The position numbers and the translations under genes are program-made. A stretch of DNA of 64,000 bases from Flavobacteriaceae bacterium (GTDB lineage Bacteria; Bacteroidota; Bacteroidia; Flavobacteriales; Flavobacteriaceae), in the NCBI GenBank assembly GCA_947446635.1, contig CANFHF010000007.1, positions 23,508 through 87,507 on the forward strand, read 5' to 3'. Numbering within the stretch: the first letter of the stretch is position 1; each line of letters opens with the position of its first letter. Below are positions 36,789 to 45,810 of the stretch, piece by piece. The notes under the pieces are model-generated. The model was not told where the DNA came from, made no database searches, and worked only from the letters and a program-made list of their open reading frames with translations.

Positions 36789-37859
36789 TTATGGTTTGAA
36801 AAAATCAGTCAATATTTTGATGTATAAATCAATTCCTTCTTCGATTTCGTTGATGTATATAAATTCGTCAGCCGAGTGAGAACGTAAGCTTTCACCAGGT
36901 CCTAATTTCAGAGATTGGCAACTAATTACTGATTGATCTGAAAGGGTAGGAGAGCCATAAGTAGTTCTTCCTAAGGCAATACCTGCTTTTACCAATCCGT
37001 GTGAAACGGGAATGGATGAGGCATTTAAATGCATCGAACGTGGTGTTACTTCGGCGGCCACATTTGCTTTTACGGTAGCTAAAATTTCTTTGTTATTATA
37101 ACAATCATTCACTCGAATATCGACAACCAAATGGCATTCTGCAGGAACTACATTGTGTTGTTTTCCTGCGGTTACTTGGGTTACAGTCATTTTAACAGGA
37201 CCTAAAACCTCTGATATTTTTTCGAATGGATAGGTTTTAAACCATTCAATTACAGGTATCGCATTGTAAACAGGATTGTCTGGATTATTGTGCGCAGCGT
37301 GACTGGCTGTGCCTTTTACGACAATATCCAATACTAATAATCCTTTTTCGGCCACGGCGAGTTGCATTAATGTAGGTTCGCCAATAATGGCACAATCCAA
37401 TTCCGGCAAATGTTTTAACACACTATTTAATCCTAGTTTTCCACTACTTTCTTCTTCTGCCGATGCCACAATTACAATATTGTAAGGCAGATTTTCATTG
37501 GCATAAAAATGAGTGAAAGTCGCAATGAGTGAAACCAAACATCCTCCAGCATCATTGCTTCCCAGGCCATATAATTTTCCATCTTCTACAATCGCCTCAA
37601 ATGGATCTTTCGTATACCCTTGATTGGGTTTTACGGTATCGTGATGCGAATTGAGTAAAAGTGTGGGTTTTGACTTATCAAAATATTTATTGTAAGCCCA
37701 AATATTGTTATTTTCTCTTTCGAAAGGGACATTATTTTGAACAAACCAGTTTTCGATTAAAAGTGCTGTCTGATCTTCTTCGCTTGAAAAGGAAGGAGTT
37801 TCAATCAGGGACTTTAATAGTGCAATGGCTTCTTCTATAAGGGTTTTTATGTTTTTCAT
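36789..37859 (-). CDS. M20 family N-acylornithine/N-acylcitrulline deacylase
   Basis: 356-residue zinc peptidase-like hydrolase. Metal ligands are seen in NSHHDTVKP, GSNDAGGC and ASAEEESSG, with the dimerisation domain in between. In this operon it should remove the acyl group from N-acyl-citrulline (or N-acyl-ornithine), because the carbamoyltransferase here works on acylated ornithine. Whether the acyl group is acetyl or succinyl cannot be read. Its start overlaps the argB stop by 4 nt (ATGA). Confidence 0.88.
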   Translation of the reverse strand: MKNIKTLIEEAIALLKSLIETPSFSSEEDQTALLIENWFVQNNVPFERENNNIWAYNKYFDKSKPTLLLNSHHDTVKPNQGYTKDPFEAIVEDGKLYGLGSNDAGGCLVSLIATFTHFYANENLPYNIVIVASAEEESSGKLGLNSVLKHLPELDCAIIGEPTLMQLAVAEKGLLVLDIVVKGTASHAAHNNPDNPVYNAIPVIEWFKTYPFEKISEVLGPVKMTVTQVTAGKQHNVVPAECHLVVDIRVNDCYNNKEILATVKANVAAEVTPRSMHLNASSIPVSHGLVKAGIALGRTTYGSPTLSDQSVISCQSLKLGPGESLRSHSADEFIYINEIEEGIDLYIKILTDFFKP

Positions 37860-38641
37860 AAAGTAATCGTGCTATGTAATGTCGTTTTGTCTTTCAACAT
37901 TCGGTGGTGACCAATATTTATTTTTTGAACACCTTTTGACAAACTATTAAAACAATTGTCCAATTTTGGAATCATTCCAGAATGAATGGCGCCTTCGGCT
38001 TTTAATTTGGAATATAATTCTGGATTAATATTCTCAATTACTGACGCATCATCTTCGGAATCGTATAAAACGCCTGGTTTTTCGAAGCAATAATTCAAGG
38101 TTACTTCATAAACTTCCGATGCTGCAATTGCCAATTCACTAGCGATAGTATCTGCGTTGGTGTTTAGCAATTGTCCTTTTTTATCATGTGTAATCGCACA
38201 AAAAACAGGAACAATTCCATTAGAAATTAAAGTGTTTAATAATGCAGTATTTACTTTTTGCACATCTCCCACAAAGCCATAATCAATTGTTGGATGGTTT
38301 CTTTTGGTGGATTGAATCAAATTCCCGTCAGCACCCGAAAAACCCATTGCATTGGTGTTATTTGCCTGCAATTGAGCCACAATATTTTTGTTAATTTCAC
38401 CAGCATAAATCATCACAACTACATCTAGCATCCGTTGGTCTGTAATTCTTCGTCCGTCAATCATTTGAGGAGTTAAGCCAATACTTTGTGCCATTTTTGT
38501 TGCTGATTTTCCGCCACCGTGAACAAGAATTTTGCTTCCTTCGATATTCGAAAAATCAGAAAGAAACTGTGATAATTCCGTTGGGTTATCGATAATGTTT
38601 CCACCAATTTTTATGATGGATAATGGGTTTTTATTTGCCAT
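37856..38641 (-). CDS. argB: N-acylglutamate kinase (ArgB)
   Basis: 261-residue amino acid kinase. It phosphorylates N-acetyl- (or N-succinyl-) glutamate. Motifs: IIKIGGNIIDN, LVHGGGKSATKMA, and GFSGADGNLI. It overlaps argF' by 11 nt and the deacylase by 4 nt, so all three are translationally coupled. The annotated family is acetylglutamate kinase; the Bacteroidota enzymes may prefer the succinylated substrate. Confidence 0.93.
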   Translation of the reverse strand: MANKNPLSIIKIGGNIIDNPTELSQFLSDFSNIEGSKILVHGGGKSATKMAQSIGLTPQMIDGRRITDQRMLDVVVMIYAGEINKNIVAQLQANNTNAMGFSGADGNLIQSTKRNHPTIDYGFVGDVQKVNTALLNTLISNGIVPVFCAITHDKKGQLLNTNADTIASELAIAASEVYEVTLNYCFEKPGVLYDSEDDASVIENINPELYSKLKAEGAIHSGMIPKLDNCFNSLSKGVQKINIGHHRMLKDKTTLHSTITL

Positions 38642-39578
38642 TTTCCAATATTTTTTGCAATACTAATTGAGCGGAATAAGTTCTGTTATTCGCTTGTTCA
38701 ATAACAATAGAATTTTCGCTATCAATTACTTCGTCGGTTACAATCATATTTCTACGCACCGGCAAACAGTGCATAAATTTAGCATTGTTAGTCAGTTTCA
38801 TTTTATCGGCAGAAACGGTCCAATTTGGATCTGAATTTGTAATCTGACCGTAATCATTATAATTACTCCAGTTTTTGGCATAGATAAAATCGGCATTTTC
38901 GAAAGCTTTATTTTGATCGTATTCGATTTTTGAATCTTTAGTAATTTCAGGATTCAGCTCGTAACCTTCTGGATGCGTAATCACAAAGTCCATATCTTGT
39001 TTTTGCATCATTTCCACAAATGAATTGGGAACTGCTTGTGGCAACGCTCTCGGATGAGGAGCCCAAGTCAATACGACTTTTGGTCTGTGTTTGGTTTTGT
39101 GTTCTTCCATCGTAATGGCATCGGCAAGGGATTGTAAGGGATGACCAGTACAACCTTCCATATTTACAATCGGTACGGTGGCATATTTTAGGAAACCTGA
39201 CAATACTATTTCGGCATTGTCTTTTTCTTTATCAGCTAATCCTGCAAAAGCTCTAATTGCTATAATATCACAATATTGTGAAATTACCGCTGCTGCCTCT
39301 TTGATGTGTTCGGAGGCTCCTTTGTTCATGATTGCTCCATCTTCAAATTCGAGTGTCCAACCCTCATTGGTGAAATTCATGACCATTACGTTCATTCCTA
39401 AATTTAATGCCGCCTTTTGTGTACTCAAACGAGTTCTCAAACTAGGGTTAAAAAACAACATCCCGAGGGTTTTGTTTTTTCCTAGTTTTTTATTTTTTAG
39501 TGGTTTTTTTTTGATTTGTATAGCTTCTTTTACCCATTTTTGTAGAGAGTCTATGTTTTGTATTGAGATATAGTTCAT
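38631..39578 (-). CDS. argF': N-acylornithine carbamoyltransferase (ArgF')
   Basis: 315 residues from the ATG at 39578 (MNYISIQNI). It carbamoylates N-acetyl- or N-succinyl-ornithine rather than ornithine. The carbamoyl-phosphate motif is FFNPSLRTRLST (S-x-R-T-R, residues 46-50), and HCLPVRRN is near the C-terminus. The loop before EHIKEA distinguishes enzyme types: Pro in the Bacteroides succinyl enzyme, Glu in the Xanthomonas acetyl enzyme (from memory). Here it is Ser89 (NKGASEHIKEA). The rest is closer to the Bacteroides type (TWAPHPRALPQAVPNSF). Confidence 0.93.
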   Translation of the reverse strand: MNYISIQNIDSLQKWVKEAIQIKKKPLKNKKLGKNKTLGMLFFNPSLRTRLSTQKAALNLGMNVMVMNFTNEGWTLEFEDGAIMNKGASEHIKEAAAVISQYCDIIAIRAFAGLADKEKDNAEIVLSGFLKYATVPIVNMEGCTGHPLQSLADAITMEEHKTKHRPKVVLTWAPHPRALPQAVPNSFVEMMQKQDMDFVITHPEGYELNPEITKDSKIEYDQNKAFENADFIYAKNWSNYNDYGQITNSDPNWTVSADKMKLTNNAKFMHCLPVRRNMIVTDEVIDSENSIVIEQANNRTYSAQLVLQKILENGK

Positions 39579-39617
39579 CTTTTGTTTAATCATTTATTTG
39601 TTTAATCAATCAACATT

Positions 39618-40388
39618 TTATACAATCTTCGTAAATGCAATTTCATTTTTCAAAGCTTTCAAAATAAAATTGTCTTCCAATCCGTTGACGATCCAAGTTT
39701 CGATATTCGCTGCTTTGGCGATAGCCGCCGAATCAATTTTGGATTGCATTCCACCAGTTCCGTGAGACGATTTTGAATCGCCAATTTCTTTCTGTAAAAG
39801 CTTTAAATCTGTTACTAATTCGATGGTTTCAGGAAATTCATCGTTGAAAGTTGCTTTGGTGTAAATTCCGTTTGTATTTGTTGCAATTATCAAAATGTCA
39901 ACGTTTAACAAAACGGCTGTTAAAGCCGCTAATTTATCGTTATCACCAAACTGAATTTCGTCTGTGGCAACGGTGTCATTTTCATTTATAATTGGAATAT
40001 AACTATTTTTCACCAATACATTTATCGTGTTCACAATGTTTGCTTTGGTTTGTTTTTTTTCGAAATCAGAATACGAAAGTAAACATTGGGATGTATGCAA
40101 CCCTAAATCACTGAAGTTTTCGTGGTATATTCGCATCAAATGGGGCTGACCTATCGAAGCTAAGGCTTGTTTGACAAAAACATCTTTGTCGTGATTATCT
40201 AGTTTTACAAACTGTTTTGCAGCAGCAATAGCACCAGAACTCACAATTATAAACTCATAATCGTGTTTTAAAGCGGCAATTTGTATACCAATATCTTCAA
40301 TCTTTCCTCTCGAAATGTGATCGGTTTCCTTGGTAAGCGTGTTGCTGCCCAATTTTAATAAGATTCTTTTTTTACCTAATTTGTCCAT
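39618..40388 (-). CDS. proB: Glutamate 5-kinase, kinase domain only
   Basis: 256-residue amino acid kinase. It makes glutamyl 5-phosphate, the first proline step. Motifs: RILLKLGSNTLT, FIIVSSGAIAAAKQ, IINENDTVATDEIQFGDNDKLAA. The length shows that the C-terminal PUA domain of E. coli ProB is missing. It overlaps the end of proA by 17 nt. Its place inside the arginine operon links proline and arginine synthesis from glutamate. Confidence 0.94.
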   Translation of the reverse strand: MDKLGKKRILLKLGSNTLTKETDHISRGKIEDIGIQIAALKHDYEFIIVSSGAIAAAKQFVKLDNHDKDVFVKQALASIGQPHLMRIYHENFSDLGLHTSQCLLSYSDFEKKQTKANIVNTINVLVKNSYIPIINENDTVATDEIQFGDNDKLAALTAVLLNVDILIIATNTNGIYTKATFNDEFPETIELVTDLKLLQKEIGDSKSSHGTGGMQSKIDSAAIAKAANIETWIVNGLEDNFILKALKNEIAFTKIV

Positions 40389-41568
40389 CGCCGTAAATAT
40401 ACCATTTATTAGTAACTAAATGCTGCAAACCTATTGGGCCACGTTGATGCAACTTGTCCGTGCTTATCGCCAATTCTCCACCCAAACCAAATTGTCCTCC
40501 ATCGGTAAATCGAGTGGAGGCATTTTGATACACTGCCGCACAATCTACTTGTTCCATAAATTGCTGAGCAATAGCATCATTTTCGGTAATAATCGAAGCC
40601 GAATGTCCGCCACAATATTTGTTGATTTTTGCGGATGCTTCTTCATTAGAATCTACAATTCCAATGACGATTTTATAATTTAAAAACTCCTCATGCCAAA
40701 TCAACTCCGATTCAATTTGAGGAACATTTGTTGCTTTTGAAAATCGTTCGTCACCCAAAACTTCAACATTATAGTTGCGTAATTCAGCAACCAATTTAGT
40801 TGCGAAATCGGGCCATTTTTCTAATTTTGAATCAATTAATACTTTATCTAAAGCATTGCAAACCCCTATATTTGTGGTTTTTCCATTTATAATTATAGCT
40901 AATGCTTTTTGTAAATCGGCTTCCTTTTCGATATACAAAAAATTGTTGCCACGACCACTCACAATCACTGGACAAGTGGCGTGTTTTTTGGTAAAAGCAA
41001 TCAATTGTTCGCCACCACGAGGAACAATTAAATCTACTTTTTGTGTTGGTTTCTCCAAAAAAGCTTGTGTTTCGACGCGATTGTAATTCAAATATTCTAC
41101 CCATGCTGTTGAAATTTTATTTTCTTCCAAAGCTTGATGCCAAAGAGAAACAATCTTCAAATTTGACAATAACGATTCTTTTCCGCCTTTCAACAAAATC
41201 TTGTTTCCCGATTTGAAAGCAATTCCACCCGCTTCAACCGTTACGTCAGGTCTGGACTCATAAATAATCATTATCGTACCAAAAGCTGCTGTTTTGTTTA
41301 TGATTTTCATTCCGTTTTCGTGCTCGAAATTGAATAGTTCCACTCCAACGGGATCTTCTTGACTTGCCAATTGTTGCATGGATAAAATCATTCCGTCAAT
41401 TTTGAAATCATCAACGAGTAAACGTTTTTCCATAGCCAAATCCTCCCCAGAATAATTACTTAAATCCTGATGATTTACTTTCTTAAGAGTGACTCTTTCT
41501 TGTTCAAGAAGTGCTGCCATTCGATTTAAAACAGCATTTCTTTTTTCTATTGGTAATAATTGACTCAT
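40372..41568 (-). CDS. proA: Glutamate-5-semialdehyde dehydrogenase
   Basis: 398 residues of the aldehyde dehydrogenase superfamily. It reduces glutamyl 5-phosphate to glutamate semialdehyde. Seen are FGTIMIIYESRPDVTVEAGGIAFKSGN (shortened motif), LIVPRGGEQLIAF, the catalytic Cys in GVCNALDKVLI, and the C-terminal FTDGGQFGLGGELAISTDKLHQRGPIGL. It lies 2 nt after argD and overlaps proB. Confidence 0.95.
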   Translation of the reverse strand: MSQLLPIEKRNAVLNRMAALLEQERVTLKKVNHQDLSNYSGEDLAMEKRLLVDDFKIDGMILSMQQLASQEDPVGVELFNFEHENGMKIINKTAAFGTIMIIYESRPDVTVEAGGIAFKSGNKILLKGGKESLLSNLKIVSLWHQALEENKISTAWVEYLNYNRVETQAFLEKPTQKVDLIVPRGGEQLIAFTKKHATCPVIVSGRGNNFLYIEKEADLQKALAIIINGKTTNIGVCNALDKVLIDSKLEKWPDFATKLVAELRNYNVEVLGDERFSKATNVPQIESELIWHEEFLNYKIVIGIVDSNEEASAKINKYCGGHSASIITENDAIAQQFMEQVDCAAVYQNASTRFTDGGQFGLGGELAISTDKLHQRGPIGLQHLVTNKWYIYGDGQIR

Positions 41569-41570
41569 AA

Positions 41571-42710
41571 TTATGCTTTTATTTCTTGTAATGATTCTTT
41601 TAAAGCAATAATAAAAGTATCGATAGCTTCTTTTCTGATTGTCAATGGAGGAAGAATTCTTAATAAGTTTTTATTGTTAGCGTTTCCGGTAAAAATATGT
41701 TTGTCGATAATCATTTTTTTACGCAAGGCACTTACATCAAAATCAAATTCAACGCCTAGCATTAATCCTTTTCCTTTGACCTTGACAACTTCAGGAACTG
41801 CTTTTATGGCTTCCAAGAAATAGGCGTAAATGTCATTTACGTTGTCCATTAATTTTTCTTTTTCCATCACTTCAAGAACGGCAATTCCAGCAGCACAAGC
41901 AAGATGGCTCCCTCCAAAAGTAGTCCCTAACAATCCGTAACTTGCCTTGAATTTAGGAGAAATCATAATTCCACCTATCGGGAAACCGTTCCCCATTCCT
42001 TTGGCAAGGCAAATAATATCCGGTTTTATGTTATGATGTTGAAAGGCAAAAAACTTTCCGCTTCTTCCATAACCCGATTGTACTTCATCTAGAATTAATA
42101 CCACATTATATTGGTTACATATTTTTTCTAAAGCCTGAAAAAATTCGGTTGTGCCTTGGTCTAATCCACCAACACCTTGAATTCCTTCTATGATAACACA
42201 ACAAACATCATCTTTTTTCAATTCGGCTTCCACCAAATCAATGTTGTTTAACGGTAAGAAAGTAACCACTTGTTGCGCATTGATTGGAGCAACAATTTTT
42301 TTATTGTCTGTTGTTGCGACTGCCGCAGAGGTTCTTCCGTGAAAAGCATTTTCAAAAGAAATCACTCTCGATTTGTTTGTATGAAAAGAGGCTAATTTCA
42401 AAGCATTTTCATTGGCTTCAGCTCCGGAACTGCATAAAAATAGGCTATATTCCTCACATCCTGAAAGTTTGCCTAATTTTTCGGCCAATTCCACTTGCAG
42501 TGGATTCTGAATGGCATTGGAATAAAACCCAATATTTTCTAATTGATTTTTTAATTTGGTCACATATTTTGGGTGTGTATGTCCAATGGAAATTACCCCA
42601 TGACCACTATATAAATCCAAATATTCAACACCGTCTATGTCAGTAATGGTAAAGTCCAAGGCTTTTACAGGCGTTATGTTGTATAAAGGGTAAACGTCAA
42701 ATAAGTTCAT
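41571..42710 (-). CDS. argD: N-acylornithine aminotransferase (ArgD)
   Basis: 379-residue class-III PLP aminotransferase. It makes N-acylornithine from N-acylglutamate semialdehyde and glutamate. The PLP site is in VLILDEVQSGYGRSGKFFAF and the Schiff-base Lys in ICLAKGMGNGFPIGG. GVISIGHTHPKY and LCSSGAEANENALKLA are conserved. It precedes proA by 2 nt. Upstream lies a gap rich in hairpins (42711-42832). Confidence 0.93.
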   Translation of the reverse strand: MNLFDVYPLYNITPVKALDFTITDIDGVEYLDLYSGHGVISIGHTHPKYVTKLKNQLENIGFYSNAIQNPLQVELAEKLGKLSGCEEYSLFLCSSGAEANENALKLASFHTNKSRVISFENAFHGRTSAAVATTDNKKIVAPINAQQVVTFLPLNNIDLVEAELKKDDVCCVIIEGIQGVGGLDQGTTEFFQALEKICNQYNVVLILDEVQSGYGRSGKFFAFQHHNIKPDIICLAKGMGNGFPIGGIMISPKFKASYGLLGTTFGGSHLACAAGIAVLEVMEKEKLMDNVNDIYAYFLEAIKAVPEVVKVKGKGLMLGVEFDFDVSALRKKMIIDKHIFTGNANNKNLLRILPPLTIRKEAIDTFIIALKESLQEIKA

Positions 42711-42722
42711 TTTTAATTATTT

Positions 42723-42815
42723 AAAGATTTAAAAATTGAAAAATTTAAAGATTTCAGAGTTTGTCTGAAAATAGAATCTTAATTGTTTTAATAATTTTTC
42801 AATCATTAAATCTTT
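42723..42815. repeat. Nested inverted repeat between argC and argD
   Basis: An outer arm of 23 nt (42723-42745 with 42793-42815) pairs with only two mismatches; an inner perfect 7-bp stem (TTTCAGA 42752-42758 with TCTGAAA 42764-42770) sits inside. It occupies most of the 122-nt gap within the arginine operon. It could shield or process mRNA, or be an attenuator. Confidence 0.65.
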
Positions 42816-42832
42816 CAATCTTTTAATTATTG

Positions 42833-43810
42833 TTAGAATCCGCTTGGTTTCAAATGCAATCCTGTGCTTTCATCCAATCCAAACATCAAATTCATATTCT
42901 GTATCGCTTGTCCCGAAGCACCTTTTGTTAAATTATCAATAACAGAAGTAATCAATAATCGGTTTCCTTTCTTCATTAAACTGATAATACATTTGTTTGT
43001 TTGGACCACTTGTTTCATGTTGATGTTAGTGGTGGTAACTGTTACAAATGGTTGTTCTTTGTAAAAAGCTTCGTATTTTACTAGAATATCATCTAAGCTT
43101 TCTTCGATAGTTGTGTATAAAGTGGCGAAAATTCCTCTCGAAAAATCACCTCTATTGGGTACGAAAATCAATTCGTTTTTATAGGCAGCTTGCAATTGAT
43201 TCACGCTTTGGTTTATTTCACCTAAATGTTGATGATCGAAAGCTTTATAATGCGACATATTATTCGATCTCCAACTAAAATGCGTCGTTTCCGAAGGGGT
43301 AACTCCAGCTCCTGTGCTTCCTGTTGTGGCGTTAATATGAACATCAGTGGTTAATAAATTATGCTTTGCCAAGGGTAATAATGCGAGTTGAATTGCAGTA
43401 GCGAAACAACCTGGATTAGCGATGAATTGAGCGTTTTTAATTTCCGATTTATTCAATTCCGGCAAACCATAAACGAATGATTTTCCATCGAAATTATGGT
43501 CTTTTGTCAATCTGAAATCATTTCCTAAATCAATGATTTTGGTATGGCTTGCAAATTGATTTTGTTCTAAAAAGGCTTTCGATTTTCCGTGACCTAAACA
43601 CAAGAAAACAACATTCACATTCGGATTCACGGTGTCAGTAAAGTTCATTTCGATATCGCCCAACAAATCGTGATGCGCTATCGAAAGTGGTTTTCCAGCA
43701 TTTGTGGTGCTGTAAACAAAATCGATTTTAGCATTGGGGTGAAACATCAAAATTCTGATGAGTTCACCAGCTGTGTAACCTGAGCCGCCAATTATTCCAA
43801 TATTAATCAT
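42833..43810 (-). CDS. argC: N-acetyl-gamma-glutamyl-phosphate reductase
   Basis: 325 residues. It reduces N-acylglutamyl phosphate to the semialdehyde with NADPH. The N-terminal IGIIGGSGYTAGELIRIL, the catalytic Cys135 in ANPGCFATAIQLAL and GVTPSETTHFSWRSNN are family marks. It is followed by a hairpin-rich gap and argD and preceded by argG. Confidence 0.95.
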   Translation of the reverse strand: MINIGIIGGSGYTAGELIRILMFHPNAKIDFVYSTTNAGKPLSIAHHDLLGDIEMNFTDTVNPNVNVVFLCLGHGKSKAFLEQNQFASHTKIIDLGNDFRLTKDHNFDGKSFVYGLPELNKSEIKNAQFIANPGCFATAIQLALLPLAKHNLLTTDVHINATTGSTGAGVTPSETTHFSWRSNNMSHYKAFDHQHLGEINQSVNQLQAAYKNELIFVPNRGDFSRGIFATLYTTIEESLDDILVKYEAFYKEQPFVTVTTTNINMKQVVQTNKCIISLMKKGNRLLITSVIDNLTKGASGQAIQNMNLMFGLDESTGLHLKPSGF

Positions 43811-43834
43811 GATTATTTTAGATTTTAGATTGAA

Positions 43835-43895
43835 GATTAACGATTTTTGGTTTTATAAGTAAGGTATTTCAGCCAAATCGTTAATCAAAAATCGT
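43835..43895. repeat. Inverted repeat between argG and argC
   Basis: A perfect 12-bp repeat (GATTAACGATTT 43835-43846 with AAATCGTTAATC 43875-43886) overlaps a second, alternative pairing (43840-43852 with 43883-43895). The two foldings exclude each other. It fills the 93-nt gap. Confidence 0.65.
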
Positions 43896-43903
43896 CAATT
43901 TAT

Positions 43904-45097
43904 TTATTCGTAACTTATATCATTTACTGATGAAAATATGTTTTGTGCATTCCCTAAAATCTTGATAAATCCTTTGGCATCGTCTGATGTCCAAGCGTTG
44001 TTCATTTCGCCATATTGACCAAAACTTGTATTCATCAAATCATTTGCAGATTCGATTCCATCCAATGAAAAATGGTAGGGTTTCAAAGATACGATTACTG
44101 TGCCATTTACGGTTTTTTGAGTGTCTTCTAAGAAAGTTTCGATGTTTCTCATTACAGGATCCAAAAATTGACCTTCGTGAAACAACATTCCGTACCAGTT
44201 GCCTAGTTGTTCTTTCCAGTATTGTTGCCATTTTCCAAGCGTGTGTTTCTCTAATAAATGGTGGGCTTTGATGATGATAATTGGAGCAGCAGCTTCAAAA
44301 CCAACTCTTCCTTTGATTCCGATTATAGTATCGCCAACGTGAATATCTCTACCAATTGCGTAAGCAGTGGCTAGTTTTTCAAGAGCAACAATATTGTTCG
44401 ATGGTTTATCTTTTTTACCATTTACGGCAACTAATTGTCCTTTTTCGAATTCTAAAGTTACTTTTTCCGTGCCTTCTTTTTGCAATTGCGAAGGGTAGGC
44501 TTCGCTAGGCAAAGGAAGATTTGAAGAAAGTGTTTCTTTACCGCCAACGCTTGTTCCCCAAAGTCCTTTGTTGATAGAATATTGTGCTTTTTCCCAAGAA
44601 TAATGCACACCATTTTTCGCTAAATAATCCACTTCTTCTTGACGCGATAATTTCAAGTCACGAATTGGGGTGATGATTTCAATTTCGGGTGCGATGGTTT
44701 GAAAAATCAAATCAAAACGGATTTGGTCATTTCCTGCGCCAGTACTTCCGTGAGCAATTGCAGTTGCACCAACAGATTTTGCATATTTTATAGCTTCCAT
44801 AGCTTGAAAAACACGTTCGGCACTTACCGATAATGGATAAGTATTGTTTTTCAATACATTTCCATAAATCAAATATTTGATGGCTTTGTCGTAATATTTA
44901 TCTACAATAGTTAGGTTTGCGTGCTTTGTGCTACCTAATTCATAGGCTATTTTTTCGATAGCTTCTAATTCAGATTCGTCAAATCCACCCGTGTTTATTA
45001 ACACGGTATGCACTTCGTATCCTTTTTCGTTTTTTAAATATTTTAGGCAATAAGAGGTATCTAATCCTCCACTATAGGCTAATACTACTTTTTTCAT
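43904..45097 (-). CDS. argG: Argininosuccinate synthase
   Basis: 397 residues from the ATG at 45097 (MKKVVLAYSGGLDTSYCL). The frame is open 33 nt further upstream, but the PP-loop motif is normally at the very N-terminus. It joins citrulline and aspartate with ATP. AIAHGSTGAGNDQIRFD is the second nucleotide motif. It is the first core arginine gene in the operon, after the GNAT gene. Confidence 0.95.
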   Translation of the reverse strand: MKKVVLAYSGGLDTSYCLKYLKNEKGYEVHTVLINTGGFDESELEAIEKIAYELGSTKHANLTIVDKYYDKAIKYLIYGNVLKNNTYPLSVSAERVFQAMEAIKYAKSVGATAIAHGSTGAGNDQIRFDLIFQTIAPEIEIITPIRDLKLSRQEEVDYLAKNGVHYSWEKAQYSINKGLWGTSVGGKETLSSNLPLPSEAYPSQLQKEGTEKVTLEFEKGQLVAVNGKKDKPSNNIVALEKLATAYAIGRDIHVGDTIIGIKGRVGFEAAAPIIIIKAHHLLEKHTLGKWQQYWKEQLGNWYGMLFHEGQFLDPVMRNIETFLEDTQKTVNGTVIVSLKPYHFSLDGIESANDLMNTSFGQYGEMNNAWTSDDAKGFIKILGNAQNIFSSVNDISYE

Positions 45098-45121
45098 TTT
45101 TTGAAGCTTTTGGCTAATGGC

Positions 45122-45180
45122 TTTTGGCAATTAGCTTTGTTATTATTTAATTTTTTGAAGCTAATGGCTAAATGCCAAAA
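45122..45180. repeat. Inverted repeat between the GNAT gene and argG
   Basis: TTTTGGCAATTAGCTT (45122-45137) pairs with 45158-45180, with a 7-nt bulge in the right arm. The gap also has direct copies of GGCTAATGGC-like words. It resembles the other gaps in this operon. Confidence 0.55.
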
Positions 45181-45192
45181 ACTAATTGAGAT

Positions 45193-45810
45193 TTACTTTT
45201 TTAAAAAAAGAGCTTGTTTGATTTCTTTTAATCTGTTCCAAATCCGAATGTTAAAAGGATGTTTTGGTGGATCTTTTGGTTTTTCTTTTGGATCATAGAG
45301 CATCCCAGTGCATAGACACATAGCGTTTTCTTTACTTTTCAAAATTTCATAATTGGTACAGGTTTTACACCCCGACCAAAAACTAGGATCCGTAGTCAAT
45401 TCAGAGAAAGGAACAGGCTTGTATCCTAGATCTGAATTAATTTTCATAACAGCTAAACCAGTTGTAATCCCGAATACTTTAGCATTTGGATATTTCTCTA
45501 AGGAGTAATCAAAAACCTTTGATTTTATTTGCTTTGCCAATCCTAAATTTCTGTAATCCGGATGCACTATCAATCCTGAATGGGCTACAAACTTCCCATG
45601 TTGCCAACTTTCGATATAACAAAACCCTGCAAATTTACCTTTATCTAATGCGATAATGGCATCTTTGTGCTCCATCTTTTTTTGGATGTAAGCGGGTGTT
45701 CTTTTAGCGATTCCGGTGCCTCTTAATAAGGCAGAAGACTCAATGGTTTCGCATATTTCTTGCGAATATTTATAATGTTCTTCACCTGTTATTACAATGG
45801 ATAATTTCAT
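45193..45810 (-). CDS. GNAT N-acyltransferase heading the arginine operon
   Basis: 205 residues. The acetyl-CoA motif A region is HSGLIVHPDYRNLGLAKQIKSKVF (shortened to LGLAKQIK as core). The C-terminal part carries four cysteines, C148-x2-C151 and C165-x-C167 (SGCKTC, MCLC), a possible metal site. No argA or argJ is present in the operon, and this is its first gene. It is therefore a good candidate for the enzyme that acylates glutamate (N-acetyl- or N-succinylglutamate synthase). That role is inferred from context only; another acetyltransferase role is possible. Confidence 0.75.
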   Translation of the reverse strand: MKLSIVITGEEHYKYSQEICETIESSALLRGTGIAKRTPAYIQKKMEHKDAIIALDKGKFAGFCYIESWQHGKFVAHSGLIVHPDYRNLGLAKQIKSKVFDYSLEKYPNAKVFGITTGLAVMKINSDLGYKPVPFSELTTDPSFWSGCKTCTNYEILKSKENAMCLCTGMLYDPKEKPKDPPKHPFNIRIWNRLKEIKQALFLKK

